A stretch of DNA of 25,364 nt from Proteobacteria bacterium ST_bin11 (GCA_002083615.1 MSXO01000024.1:1-25364), one strand, 5' to 3'. Counted from the stretch's first letter, positions 16,170-23,165 are shown. The notes: generated from the letters alone by a model not told the origin. Translations and numbers: made by a program.

Positions 16170-17459
16170 ATGGAACCGGATAAACAATCGACACAGCGCC
16201 AAGCGACCATTCTTTTAGTCGATGATGAGTCTATCAATCTGTCGGTTTTCGGGCAGCTGCTGGCCCCGTATTATCAAGTTTTGGTGGCGACCAGCGGACA
16301 GCGAGCCTTGCAACTGGCAGGTGGAGCCCCGAAGCCTGATTTAATCCTGCTGGATGTGATGATGCCCGACATGGATGGCTATCAAGTCATCGGCCAGTTG
16401 AAAGCCGACCCCAATACCAGCGATATTCCGGTGCTATTCGTTACGGCTTTAAGCTCCGATCTGGAGGAGGAGAAGGGCTTGTCGCTCGGTGCCGTTGATT
16501 ACATTTACAAGCCGTGTCATTTATCGATTCTATCGGCCAGAATCAAAACCCAGTTGGAGCTAAAGAATGCCCGCGATTGGCTGAAAGACCAAAATGCCTA
16601 TCTGGAAACCGAAGTGCAACGCCGGCATCTGGAGAATCAGGCCGTGCATATGCAACTGTTGCAATCGGAAAAATTGGCGGCGATAGGGCAACTCGCGGCG
16701 GGCATCGCCCACGAAATTAATAACCCTATCGGTTTTGTCAATTCCAATTTGAATACGCTCAACGGCTATTTGCGTGATGTTTTTTGCGTGATGGATGCCT
16801 GTGACGCGGCCTTAGACGAAAAGCTGTTACCGGTCAAGACCTTGCAAAATTTGCGCGAGCTGAAACAAGCCAAGCAGCTTGACTATTTGCGCAGCGATAT
16901 TCCGGAATTGATCGCCGAATCCAGAGATGGCTTGTCGCGGGTGCGCGATATTATTCAGGATTTGAAGGATTTTGCGCATGCCGACAAAAACGATTGGGAA
17001 TTGGGTGATTTACATAAGGGTTTGGATTCCACTCTAAATATTATCGCCAACGAGCTGAAATACCATTGCACTGTCACCAAGCAATACGGCGAAATTCCCC
17101 CTATTTATTGTTTGCCTTCGCAGTTGAATCAGGTATTTATGAATTTACTGATCAATGCCGCGCAGGCTATCGAAACCAAAGGAGATATTCAGATTCGTAC
17201 CGGTTGCGCGGGCCAGGATGTGTGGGTGGAAATCAGCGACAGTGGCAAAGGCATTGCCCTTGAGAATTTGCCGCGTCTGTTTGAGCCGTTCTTTACCACT
17301 AAGCCGGTGGGCAAGGGCACCGGCTTGGGACTGTCGATTTCGCAGAATATTGTGCGTAAACATGGCGGTAGAATTGAAGTGGTAAGCCAGCTAGGAGTAG
17401 GTAGCCGGTTTCGAATTTGGCTACCGATTCGTCCCCCTGAATTGGACGCCGCCGAATAG
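16170..17459 (+). CDS. Receiver-histidine kinase hybrid (REC-HisKA-HATPase)
   Basis: 429 residues. N-terminal receiver domain at about 12-130, with LLVDDE and phosphoacceptor D62 in LLDVMMPDMDG. A coiled-coil linker leads to HisKA with GQLAAGIAHEINNPIGFVNS (His181), then a HATPase with N box (NLLINAAQAI), G1 (DSGKGI), F box (FEPFFTTKPVGKGTGLGLS) and a GSRF end. No transmembrane or sensory domain is present, so its input must come by phosphorylation of its own receiver domain, placing it in the middle of a phosphorelay. The receiver closely resembles that of the GGDEF-EAL protein encoded across the intergenic region, suggesting a shared upstream kinase, perhaps the GAF kinase of the divergent operon. 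GGACGGAAC precedes the ATG. Confidence 0.92.
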   Translation: MEPDKQSTQRQATILLVDDESINLSVFGQLLAPYYQVLVATSGQRALQLAGGAPKPDLILLDVMMPDMDGYQVIGQLKADPNTSDIPVLFVTALSSDLEEEKGLSLGAVDYIYKPCHLSILSARIKTQLELKNARDWLKDQNAYLETEVQRRHLENQAVHMQLLQSEKLAAIGQLAAGIAHEINNPIGFVNSNLNTLNGYLRDVFCVMDACDAALDEKLLPVKTLQNLRELKQAKQLDYLRSDIPELIAESRDGLSRVRDIIQDLKDFAHADKNDWELGDLHKGLDSTLNIIANELKYHCTVTKQYGEIPPIYCLPSQLNQVFMNLLINAAQAIETKGDIQIRTGCAGQDVWVEISDSGKGIALENLPRLFEPFFTTKPVGKGTGLGLSISQNIVRKHGGRIEVVSQLGVGSRFRIWLPIRPPELDAAE

Positions 17460-17552
17460 CCTGGTGCGTCTTGCTGTTTTTAAAACCAAACTTGCAGAAG
17501 GGGTTTTACCTGCCAGACTATGAGATCAAGTGACCACTGTTATTGCAAAACC

Positions 17553-18092
17553 ATGAATCAGCCAGAGATGAAACTACTGATCGTCGACGACGAGCCGAAC
17601 GTGCTGAAAGCGCTGACGCGATTGCTGAAACACTACGAGCCGCTTACCGCAATCAGCGGGGAGGAAGCCTTATTGTTGGCTGAGGAACACCATTTCGATC
17701 TGGTGATTTCCGATTACCGGATGCCGGGAATCAACGGTATCGATTTTTTGATTCTATTCAAGCGCATGCAGCCCGACGCCGTGCGTATTGTGTTGACCGG
17801 CTTCGCCGATCTGGAAGGCGCGCAGCACGCCATTAACGAGGCGGAAGTATTTCGCTTTATCAACAAACCCTGGAGCAATCTGGAAATCGTCAACGTGGTC
17901 GAGAATGGTTTGGCGCACAAACGCATGTTACTCGAGAATCGGGCCCTGGCCGATCAGGTTCGCGCGCAGCAGATACTCTTGGATGAAAAAGAAGCCATCA
18001 TTAAAGCGCTGGAGGCTGAGGAGCCGGGTATCACTCAAGTCAATTGGGCCCAGGATGGTTCCATCATTCTCGACGACGAAGATTTCAAATAG
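17553..18092 (+). CDS. Response regulator with receiver domain and short helical tail
   Basis: 179 residues from the ATG at 17553. In-frame alternatives at 17520 and 17568 exist and the ribosome binding site decides none of them. The receiver domain spans about 5-125, with IVDDEPNVLKAL, phosphoacceptor D54 in VISDYRMPG, and TGFADLEGAQHAINEAEVFRF (20 residues: TGFADLEGAQHAINEAEVFR) ending in FINKPW. This style is common in receivers of HD-GYP and hybrid systems. After it comes a helical segment and an acidic tail (IILDDEDFK), with no DNA-binding or enzymatic domain. It probably acts by protein contact. It lies 93 nt behind the REC-kinase gene on the same strand and is its likely partner. Confidence 0.85.
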   Translation: MNQPEMKLLIVDDEPNVLKALTRLLKHYEPLTAISGEEALLLAEEHHFDLVISDYRMPGINGIDFLILFKRMQPDAVRIVLTGFADLEGAQHAINEAEVFRFINKPWSNLEIVNVVENGLAHKRMLLENRALADQVRAQQILLDEKEAIIKALEAEEPGITQVNWAQDGSIILDDEDFK

Positions 18093-18191
18093 TCACGTTT
18101 ATTCCGGTTGACCATTGCCTGTCTTTCCCGCAATTCTGGCAACCGAGCCAGCTCAGCAATCGTTGCCGAGCGGCTGCTTATAGCCCTTGCG

Positions 18192-18968
18192 TTAGAGCCC
18201 TTCGGTGCGTTCGTCATTGCTAAAGGCATTGAAAAATTGTTTGGCGGTTCGACCGTTTTTTGCGGCGTTCTGATGGGCAAAGTCCAAAGCGGCCTTGTGC
18301 AAAGCCGCTCGGTTACCGGGGTAATCGACGAAATAACTGTCGATAATATCTAAGTAAGTCTGGGTACGTTGGGGGTAAAAAGCCAGACGCAAACCAAAGC
18401 GGTCAGACAGCGAAATTTTTTCCTCTATGGCGTCTGAATAGTGCACCTCGTTGTCAACCAGCTGGGTCTCCAGATTGTCGCGCATATGTTCCGGCAGCAG
18501 ATGGCGGCGATTGGACGTGGCGTAAAACAACACGTTTTCCGGCGGTAATTCAATAGAGCCTTCCAACACACTCTTCAGCGGCTTATACAGGGCATCGCCG
18601 TTTTCAAAAGAAAGGTCGTCGCAATAGATAATGAAACGCTGATTGTGTTCGCGGATGTCATCGACGATTTCTGGCAGATCCAACAAGTCTTGCTTATCCA
18701 CTTCAATGACTCTTAAGCCTTCGTGCAAATATTCGTTCAACAAGGCTTTCACCAAGGAAGACTTGCCGGTGCCGCGCGCGCCCCATAACAAGGCATTATT
18801 TGCCGGCAACCCGGCCAGGAAGCGCAGGGTGTTGTCTATCATTTGCTGTTTTTGCGGCTCTATGCCCAGCAGTTGATCCAGTCGGATAGGATCGATTTGC
18901 CGAACAGGGCGCAGAAACGCCTGGCGCTGCCGCCAAATTGCCGCATAGGTATGGTTCCAATCTATCAT
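18192..18968 (-). CDS. DUF815-family AAA-type ATPase
   Basis: 258 residues. Walker A is WGARGTGKSSLVKALL (about 61-77) and Walker B is FIIYCDDLSFE (about 112-122). A sensor-like YATSNRRHLLPEHM, then SDRFGLRLAFYP, are typical of DUF815 ATPases. The C-terminus RTAKQFFNAF fits the family lid. The cellular job is not established for this family. GGATCA lies a few nt before the ATG. The gene stands alone, its 3' end facing the response regulator; the 99 nt between shows no convincing terminator. Confidence 0.88.
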   Translation of the reverse strand: MIDWNHTYAAIWRQRQAFLRPVRQIDPIRLDQLLGIEPQKQQMIDNTLRFLAGLPANNALLWGARGTGKSSLVKALLNEYLHEGLRVIEVDKQDLLDLPEIVDDIREHNQRFIIYCDDLSFENGDALYKPLKSVLEGSIELPPENVLFYATSNRRHLLPEHMRDNLETQLVDNEVHYSDAIEEKISLSDRFGLRLAFYPQRTQTYLDIIDSYFVDYPGNRAALHKAALDFAHQNAAKNGRTAKQFFNAFSNDERTEGL

Positions 18969-19346
18969 TTGTGATCCTTTGCTGGGTCTGGTTGAGGTTC
19001 GGGTTTGTGTAAAGAAGTAGAGATTGTATAAATTTTAGACAATTTAACACCACTGTAAGCGCAGCAACAACTTAGCGGGGCTTTTAACGGGTTGCCAACA
19101 GAGTTATCCACAGATTCTGTGCGAAAGTTTAACTTGTTGTGGAAATGCGCTGATCCAAAACAGCCAGTATAGGCCGATTGGCCTGGCGGCCAAGCAAAGC
19201 GAACACTTTATTGCCGGTCGTGGCATTGGCACCGATGCCCGATATTCCTAAATGTTGGTTGGGACTTAGAATGCCAATAGCAGCCTTTAAGATATAATCG
19301 ATTGTTATTGTTTTAATCATAGCTGTTAGCTATTTATGGAGGGTCT
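18969..19346. promoter_or_regulatory. Intergenic region before oxyR, with a perfect DnaA-box sequence
   Basis: It divides the DUF815 gene (-) from oxyR (+). TTATCCACA at 19104-19112 is a perfect DnaA-box sequence, and TGTGGAAAT at 19138-19146 is a two-mismatch inverted partner 25 nt away. There is no AT-rich unwinding region or further box, so this is not an origin. A minus-strand frame of 63 codons (19320-19129) exists but has no recognisable product. Confidence 0.35.
19293..19333 (+). promoter_or_regulatory. oxyR promoter with consensus OxyR binding site
   Basis: TATAAT at 19293-19298 is a perfect -10 element. ATAGCTGTTAGCTAT at 19319-19333 fits the OxyR half-operator ATAG-N-T-N3-A-N-CTAT at every fixed position. 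A degenerate second half (19297-19311) sits 7 nt upstream, the spacing expected for tetramer binding. Because the good half lies between the -10 element and the start codon, autorepression as in E. coli oxyR is likely. GGAGG at 19337-19341 is the ribosome binding site. Confidence 0.65.
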
Positions 19347-20228
19347 ATGAATCTGCGGGATTTACATTACTTAATCGCCGTGGCCGACTTACGCAGCTTT
19401 GTGCAGGCCGCCGACCGCTGCTGTATCAGTCAGCCGACGTTGAGTACCCAAATCAAAAAGATGGAAGACGAATTGGGTATCCAGATTTTCGAGCGTACCA
19501 ATAAAAAAGTGTTGCCAACTGAGTTGGGCGAGCAGATCGTGGCGTCGGCGAGGCGTATCTTGAAGGAGCAAAACAATATCAAGGAACTGGCCGCTACAGC
19601 CCAGGACCCGCTGGCCGGCAATCTGCGTTTCGGGGCGTTTCCAACATTGGCAACCTATTTATTTCCGCAATTGGTGCCATTGATCAAACGGGATTTACCA
19701 CGTATTCGTCTGATTTTGGTGGAGGAGAAAACCGAGCAATTGTTACAGCAACTCAAAAGCGGGCAAATGGATTGCGCCTTATTGGCTCTGCCGATTTACG
19801 AGGATTTTCTGGAAAGCCAAGCGTTGTTCGACGATGAGTTCTTGCTAGCGGTCGCGGACAGCCATCCTCTGGCATGCAAATCGCAAGTTGAGCAAGACGA
19901 TTTGGACGGCGAACATTTGCTGCTGCTTGATGAAGGTCACTGCTTACGCGGTCATGCGCTGCAAATCTGCCAAACAGTCGGTGCCGATGAAGAGCAAGAT
20001 CTTCGCGCTACCAGTCTGGAAACCCTAAGACAAATGGTTCACGCCGGTACCGGAATCACCTTTATGCCGCGTATCGCCGTCCGCGATGAGCCGGGTATCC
20101 ACTATGTGCCATTCGCCGCACCAGCGCCCAGCCGGACCATAGGTTTGGTTTGGCGCAAGACCAGCGCCAGAGGGGAGTTGATTCGGCGCTTAACTGAGTT
20201 GGTCCGGGCGGCGGCAGGCGGCACCTAG
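19347..20228 (+). CDS. oxyR: OxyR, hydrogen-peroxide-responsive LysR-type regulator
   Basis: 293 residues. The N-terminal helix-turn-helix (MNLRDLHYLIAVADLRSF, then SQPTLSTQIKKMEDELG) is LysR-type and OxyR-like. The redox loop reads DEGHCLRGHALQIC, with two cysteines nine residues apart as in Cys199/Cys208 of E. coli OxyR, so peroxide-driven disulfide switching should work. The C-terminal effector domain is complete (GTGITFMPRIAV). GGAGG sits 5 nt before ATG. The promoter carries a consensus OxyR half-site, supporting autoregulation. No catalase or peroxidase gene is adjacent, so its regulon lies elsewhere. Confidence 0.95.
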   Translation: MNLRDLHYLIAVADLRSFVQAADRCCISQPTLSTQIKKMEDELGIQIFERTNKKVLPTELGEQIVASARRILKEQNNIKELAATAQDPLAGNLRFGAFPTLATYLFPQLVPLIKRDLPRIRLILVEEKTEQLLQQLKSGQMDCALLALPIYEDFLESQALFDDEFLLAVADSHPLACKSQVEQDDLDGEHLLLLDEGHCLRGHALQICQTVGADEEQDLRATSLETLRQMVHAGTGITFMPRIAVRDEPGIHYVPFAAPAPSRTIGLVWRKTSARGELIRRLTELVRAAAGGT

Positions 20229-20414
20229 GCTTTGCTGCGGGTGCGACAACTATTTTAATGGCAGTTCGCGGAACGCCGGTTAGATGACTGTTTCAACGAA
20301 CCCCCTATTGGTTTATGTGCTCGGCGAACTAGTCTGGTTTGGTAACTGAGTTATCTTCTCCGCCCCTAGGGCTATTCTGGGCTCACAGCTTTCAGCAACC
20401 GGCATAGGGTACCG

Positions 20415-20645
20415 GAATGACAAATTTGCTTAGCAAACCACCCTTGTCATGTTATTAGGCGCTCCCAACGCTTGCTCTGGAAATCTAGCCTGAATATCGT
20501 CTACTGACAGTGGCTGGACTCCGATAAGTCAGAGCGAGGCTCCCATCCTCCGACTGGCGAACGGGGCGTTCGCCAGTCGCTCTGCATAATCTGGTTTTGT
20601 AAACGCCGGCGACCATGGCTTTTGGGTTAGTAGTCTAGAATTTTG
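20415..20645 (+). pseudogene. Strongly decayed copy of the laminin-B/PEP-CTERM gene
   Basis: No open frame remains, but the DNA aligns collinearly with the fragment at 22398-22883. An 18-nt identity starts at 20465 (matches 22574), GAATATCGT recurs at 20492 (22601), and AGTGGCTGGACTC recurs at 20509 (22617), with nearly the same spacing. A last block at about 20588-20630, containing GGTTTTGTAAACGCCGG, matches the PEP-CTERM end at about 22795-22840, so an internal deletion of about 70-90 nt is implied. The 186 nt between oxyR and this remnant show nothing I can name. Confidence 0.7.
20551..20579. repeat. Perfect 12-bp hairpin inside the decayed exoprotein copy
   Basis: CGACTGGCGAAC (20551-20562) and GTTCGCCAGTCG (20568-20579) pair perfectly around GGGGC. 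An outer pair, CAGAGCGA at about 20529-20536 with TCGCTCTG at 20577-20584, overlaps it. The matching part of the other gene copy is not palindromic, so the hairpin arose or was inserted after duplication. There is no U tract, so terminator function is doubtful. Confidence 0.6.
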
Positions 20646-20683
20646 CATGGTTTTAGGTTGTTCACTCGCAGAGAGCAATAGGC

Positions 20684-21178
20684 TCACCGCACCCGCTGGA
20701 TTTGATCGGCGGCGAACACCATGGTTTCTTTTCCGGGGGTAGTTTCGTTGTAATCAATCGACACCGGCCACACGCGGGTAAAGTTCCATTCCGCGATGGG
20801 GCTCATCGTTTGATCATAGGCAACCAAGGTAGCATCTAATCGCTCCCTCTCTCCTTTTCCAACCTGTTGCCGCCAATTCCAAAGCTCAAGCGATTTCCCC
20901 AAGCTTTTGCTACAGGTTAGATTTTTAACCGACTGACGCCCGGGTATTTTCATGACAGTGTTATCGCCGCGTGCGCCGGCCAATCGATGTTCAACAACTT
21001 CGTTTTGCGAACCCAATCCTTTACAGTCAGTGAAATAGGTAGTGATGCCGCCGGCGCTAAATTCGTAGTGCACTGGCAGGCCGGCGCTGCCGTTGCGATC
21101 CTCAGTGGCGGCGCCGTTGGCTGATGAGGCCATGACAAAACCCAATATAACGACTAAAAAACTGTTAAATCTTTTCAT
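20684..21178 (-). CDS. Phage tail-tube-family (T4 gp19-like) protein with a signal peptide
   Basis: 164 residues. The first 23 residues (MKRFNSFLVVILGFVMASSA, then NGA) form a clear Sec signal peptide. The mature part has the conserved features of the T4 gp19/contractile-tail tube protein family: YFTDCKGLGSQNEVVEHR near its start, then MKIPGRQSVKNLTCSK, LELWNWRQQV, GERERLDATLVAYDQ and AEWNFTRVWPVSID, followed by a short C-terminal end. Family members are normally cytoplasmic and assemble as hexameric tubes in phage tails and injection systems. Here the protein should be exported, and two cysteines (TDCKG, LTCSK) could form a disulfide there. No other tail gene is nearby. AGAGGA lies about 8 nt before ATG. 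Its role is unknown. Confidence 0.8.
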   Translation of the reverse strand: MKRFNSFLVVILGFVMASSANGAATEDRNGSAGLPVHYEFSAGGITTYFTDCKGLGSQNEVVEHRLAGARGDNTVMKIPGRQSVKNLTCSKSLGKSLELWNWRQQVGKGERERLDATLVAYDQTMSPIAEWNFTRVWPVSIDYNETTPGKETMVFAADQIQRVR

Positions 21179-21214
21179 AAAATATCCTCTAAAAATAAAA
21201 ATTATTCGGCTCAG

Positions 21215-21317
21215 CAGGCTGTTGATTTTCTCGGCATTTGAGTTTTTCTTAACAACATGCCGCGTTGGACAAATGAAGTCACGATGTGTTGGGCCGGGAT
21301 TATCATTTAACAGCCTG
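21215..21317. repeat. About 103-bp element bounded by CAGGCTGTT inverted repeats (MITE-like)
   Basis: CAGGCTGTT at 21215-21223 and AACAGCCTG at 21309-21317 are perfect 9-bp terminal inverted repeats, and the next few bases also match partly. CAGGCTGTTGA-type ends are common among IS termini, so this may be a non-autonomous remnant. The right end lies in a 19-nt palindrome, ATTTAACAG-C-CTGTTAAAT (21305-21323). No target-site duplication was identified. Confidence 0.4.
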
Positions 21318-21414
21318 TTAAATTTAATTAAGCAAATCGAATGCCAATTTTCGTTAATCAGGGCTTTATGAAACTATCCATTTGAATATAAAAAACTATT
21401 GGTAATTTACGGTC

Positions 21415-21459
21415 ACGAAATATCGCCACGAAGACGGGCTGTGGGCCACGATATTTCGT
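21415..21459. repeat. 11-bp inverted repeat upstream of the brnT remnant
   Basis: ACGAAATATCG (21415-21425) and CGATATTTCGT (21449-21459) are perfect arms 23 nt apart, just before the BrnT-BrnA locus. Type II TA operons are usually autorepressed through palindromes, so this may be the BrnA operator. The rest of 21324-21484 shows no gene. Confidence 0.4.
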
Positions 21460-21484
21460 TTTTAGCGCGACATTTCGTTATAAC

Positions 21485-21759
21485 CAAGTTTGGTTAGACG
21501 CCGTAAAAACATCCGAAATCTTTTCGAACCTGGTTTGCGCGTCGAGTTTGTGGTTGATTGAGATTGTTCTAGCTTGACTGCGACAGAAGATGTACGTAAA
21601 CATTGTTCAGCGCGACGTTTTGTTGCGGCGACCTATCCGAGTGATCGCTTGCATATTCTGTCCTTCATGCCAATCAGCGGTGGAAGCCGCGTGATTAGCT
21701 TCCGAAAAGCAAATTTAATAGTGGCTCGAAAATATGGGAAAACCATTACCGTTGACTGA
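21485..21759 (+). pseudogene. brnT: Broken brnT toxin gene
   Basis: Translation pieces match BrnT across the whole domain: WLDAVK at 21491-21508; then, after a one-base frameshift in the A run, NIRNLFEPGLRVEFVVD; an in-frame TGA at 21559-21561; then DCSSLTATEDVRK, RRFVAAT and GGSRVISFRKAN, the usual C-terminal strand of BrnT RNases. The 3' end overlaps brnA by 26 nt, as expected for brnTA operons. With a frameshift and a stop codon the toxin should be inactive. The frameshift alone could be a homopolymer sequencing error; the TGA is harder to explain that way. Confidence 0.72.
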
Positions 21760-22027
21760 TGCTGACGGCGAAGTCCGCGAATTGACCGAAACCGACTTTA
21801 ATTTGATGCGTCCCGCAGGCGAAGTATTTGCGGAGCTATTCGGTGCGGAGCAGTCGGCTGAAATGCTTAAGCCCAAAGTCTGGAGACCACGTAAAGGTTC
21901 ACCGAAAGTATTTGCCGGGATTAGGTTGGACGCCGAAGTGCTGGAGGCTTTTCGTGCCATTGGCAAGGGCTGGCAGACTAGGATGAACGACGCCTTGAAA
22001 GAACGGCTGAAGGATCATTCGCCCTGA
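21734..22027 (+). CDS. brnA: BrnA-family antitoxin
   Basis: 97 residues, intact. The C-terminal half, with KVFAGIRLDAEVLEAFRAIG and then KGWQTRMNDALKERL, is the ribbon-helix-helix domain of BrnA antitoxins, which bind the operator DNA and the BrnT toxin. The N-terminal half, with ELTETDFNLMRPAGEV, matches the toxin-binding type of extension. The ATG lies inside the end of the brnT remnant, so translation was once coupled. No strong ribosome binding site is seen. With its toxin broken it is now an orphan antitoxin, which could still neutralise incoming BrnT toxins or act as a repressor. Confidence 0.85.
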   Translation: MGKPLPLTDADGEVRELTETDFNLMRPAGEVFAELFGAEQSAEMLKPKVWRPRKGSPKVFAGIRLDAEVLEAFRAIGKGWQTRMNDALKERLKDHSP

Positions 22028-22079
22028 TAGGTACAGACCGGAAATACTTTCGTTTATCTGGCCCGCACCCGCTTGTTTA

Positions 22080-22390
22080 TTAAATCCTAAATTCCGCTGA
22101 CCGCGCATGCGCCGTCAAACTTTCTCCCCGCGCTAACACGGAAGCAATTTTGCCCAAATTCTGCGCACCCACCGCAGAACAATTGATCAAACTACTGCGC
22201 TTTTGAAAATCGTAAACCCCTAAAGGCGACGAGTAACGGGCCTTGCTGGAGGTGGGCAGGACGTGGTTAGGGCCGGCGCAGTAATCGCCCAGTGCTTCGG
22301 CAGTGAAGCGGCCCATGAAGATCGCACCGGCGTTATGAATTTGCTCGCACAAGGCTTCTTGTCAGCTTCGCCGATTTCAGCCAGAACAAC
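22080..22390 (-). pseudogene. hisD: hisD 3' fragment (histidinol dehydrogenase C-terminus)
   Basis: The last 90 codons (22352-22080) read as a well-kept HisD C-terminus: CEQIHNAGAIFMGRF, EALGDYCAGPNHVLPTS, SSPLGVYDFQKRSS, LGKIASVLARGESLTAHARS. Full HisD is about 430 residues, so most of it is missing. Upstream, the frame hits TGA at 22362-22364. A one-base shift there would restore AEIGEADKK ahead of the fragment. Similarity then stops and the laminin-B fragment begins on the other strand at about 22398. A functional hisD must be elsewhere if the organism makes histidine. Confidence 0.8.
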
Positions 22391-22397
22391 TATTTAA

Positions 22398-22883
22398 TTG
22401 TCGGCCAATATCAGCCCAGTTACATATCTTGCTGCCAGCGACCCGGATTCCGGCGACTTTAACTTCTCTGCTCCCGCTGCTTTTCTTGGTTCGCAGGTTG
22501 GAGCTAGCGGGCTGACTTATCGCGATGGCGATGTCAATTGGCAGACCACCGATGTCATGTTGGTCGGCAACGGCCAACGCTTGCTCTGGAAGTGCGACCC
22601 GAATATCGTGCCAAATAGTGGCTGGACTCATATCAGCCTGAGCTTGGCACCCTCTTCGGAATGGCGGTTTGGCAACACCGACGGGGCATTGGCCAGTCAA
22701 ATTGATTTTCATAATGTGTTGTCCGACTTGAGTGGGCTTTATATTCACGGCGAATACACCAACGGCATTATTGAAACCGCCGGGTTGGAAAATGTGGTTT
22801 TGCAAACGGTGCCGGTGCCGGGGGCTTTTTGGTTATTTGGTGTGGGGTTTGCGGGGTTTTGGTCGTTCAGCCGCAGGGGGTAG
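22398..22883 (+). pseudogene. Laminin-B-domain PEP-CTERM exoprotein, 5'-truncated
   Basis: 161 codons from a TTG directly after a stop codon. There is no signal peptide, so this looks like the 3' part of a secreted protein. AASDPDSGDFNFSAPAAFLG, then DVMLVGNGQRLLW, GWTHISLSLAPSSEWRF, LSDLSGLYIHGEY and ETAGLENVVL match the laminin B (domain IV) pattern. The end, VPVPGAFWLFGVGFAGFW then SRRG, is a PEP-CTERM-type sorting signal: motif, hydrophobic helix, basic tail. Such proteins are normally exported and processed by exosortase. Without its N-terminus this copy should not be exported. It abuts the hisD fragment in a head-to-head rearrangement junction. Confidence 0.75.
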
Positions 22884-22958
22884 GGCGCTGAGTTGTTAAG
22901 TGGTTGTGTCGCTGGCGCGACGGGTGTTTTGTAAGTCGGTTCGCGGACCGACAACCGC

Positions 22959-23165
22959 GATACTTTTCTTTGCTTGTCCAAAGAAAAGTATCCAAAAGAA
23001 AAGACACCCGAATGCCGCTTTTGTCCTGCGCTCCGAAGCCTTTGGCGGGGGTTGGCGAAAGGGGCTTCCTGCCCCTTCGCCAACGTGCGGCATCCCTGCC
23101 GCACCCCTTCGGGCTATTCCCACCAAAACCTTCGGTGCTCGGCGCGGCATACGGGAGAACCCCGT
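22959..23165. repeat. Multi-hairpin dispersed-repeat element
   Basis: Four stems follow one another. GATACTTTTCTTTG (22959-22972) with CAAAGAAAAGTATC (22979-22992) is a perfect 14 bp. GTTGGCGAA-A-GGGGC (23051-23065) with GCCCCTTCGCCAAC (to 23084/5) is 14 bp with one bulged A. GTGCGGCA (23085-23092) with TGCCGCAC (23097-23104) is a perfect 8 bp. ACGGG (23151-23155) with CCCGT (23161-23165) is 5 bp. The first hairpin resembles a repeat I know from many proteobacterial intergenic regions. Frames of 90-119 codons cross this stretch in several phases with no recognisable product. The rest of 22884-23317 shows no gene. Confidence 0.65.

Noticed and set aside
19104..19146. Replication origin
   Set aside because: One perfect and one poor DnaA box, with no box cluster, AT-rich unwinding region or dnaA/dnaN neighbours.
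19129..19320. 63-codon minus-strand frame divergent from oxyR
   Set aside because: No recognisable domain, no ribosome binding site, and it lies across the oxyR promoter and the DnaA-box sequence. Most likely chance.
20684..21178. Prophage or contractile injection system
   Set aside because: Only one tail-family gene is present, with a signal peptide, and there is no sheath, baseplate, capsid, integrase or lysis gene in the window.
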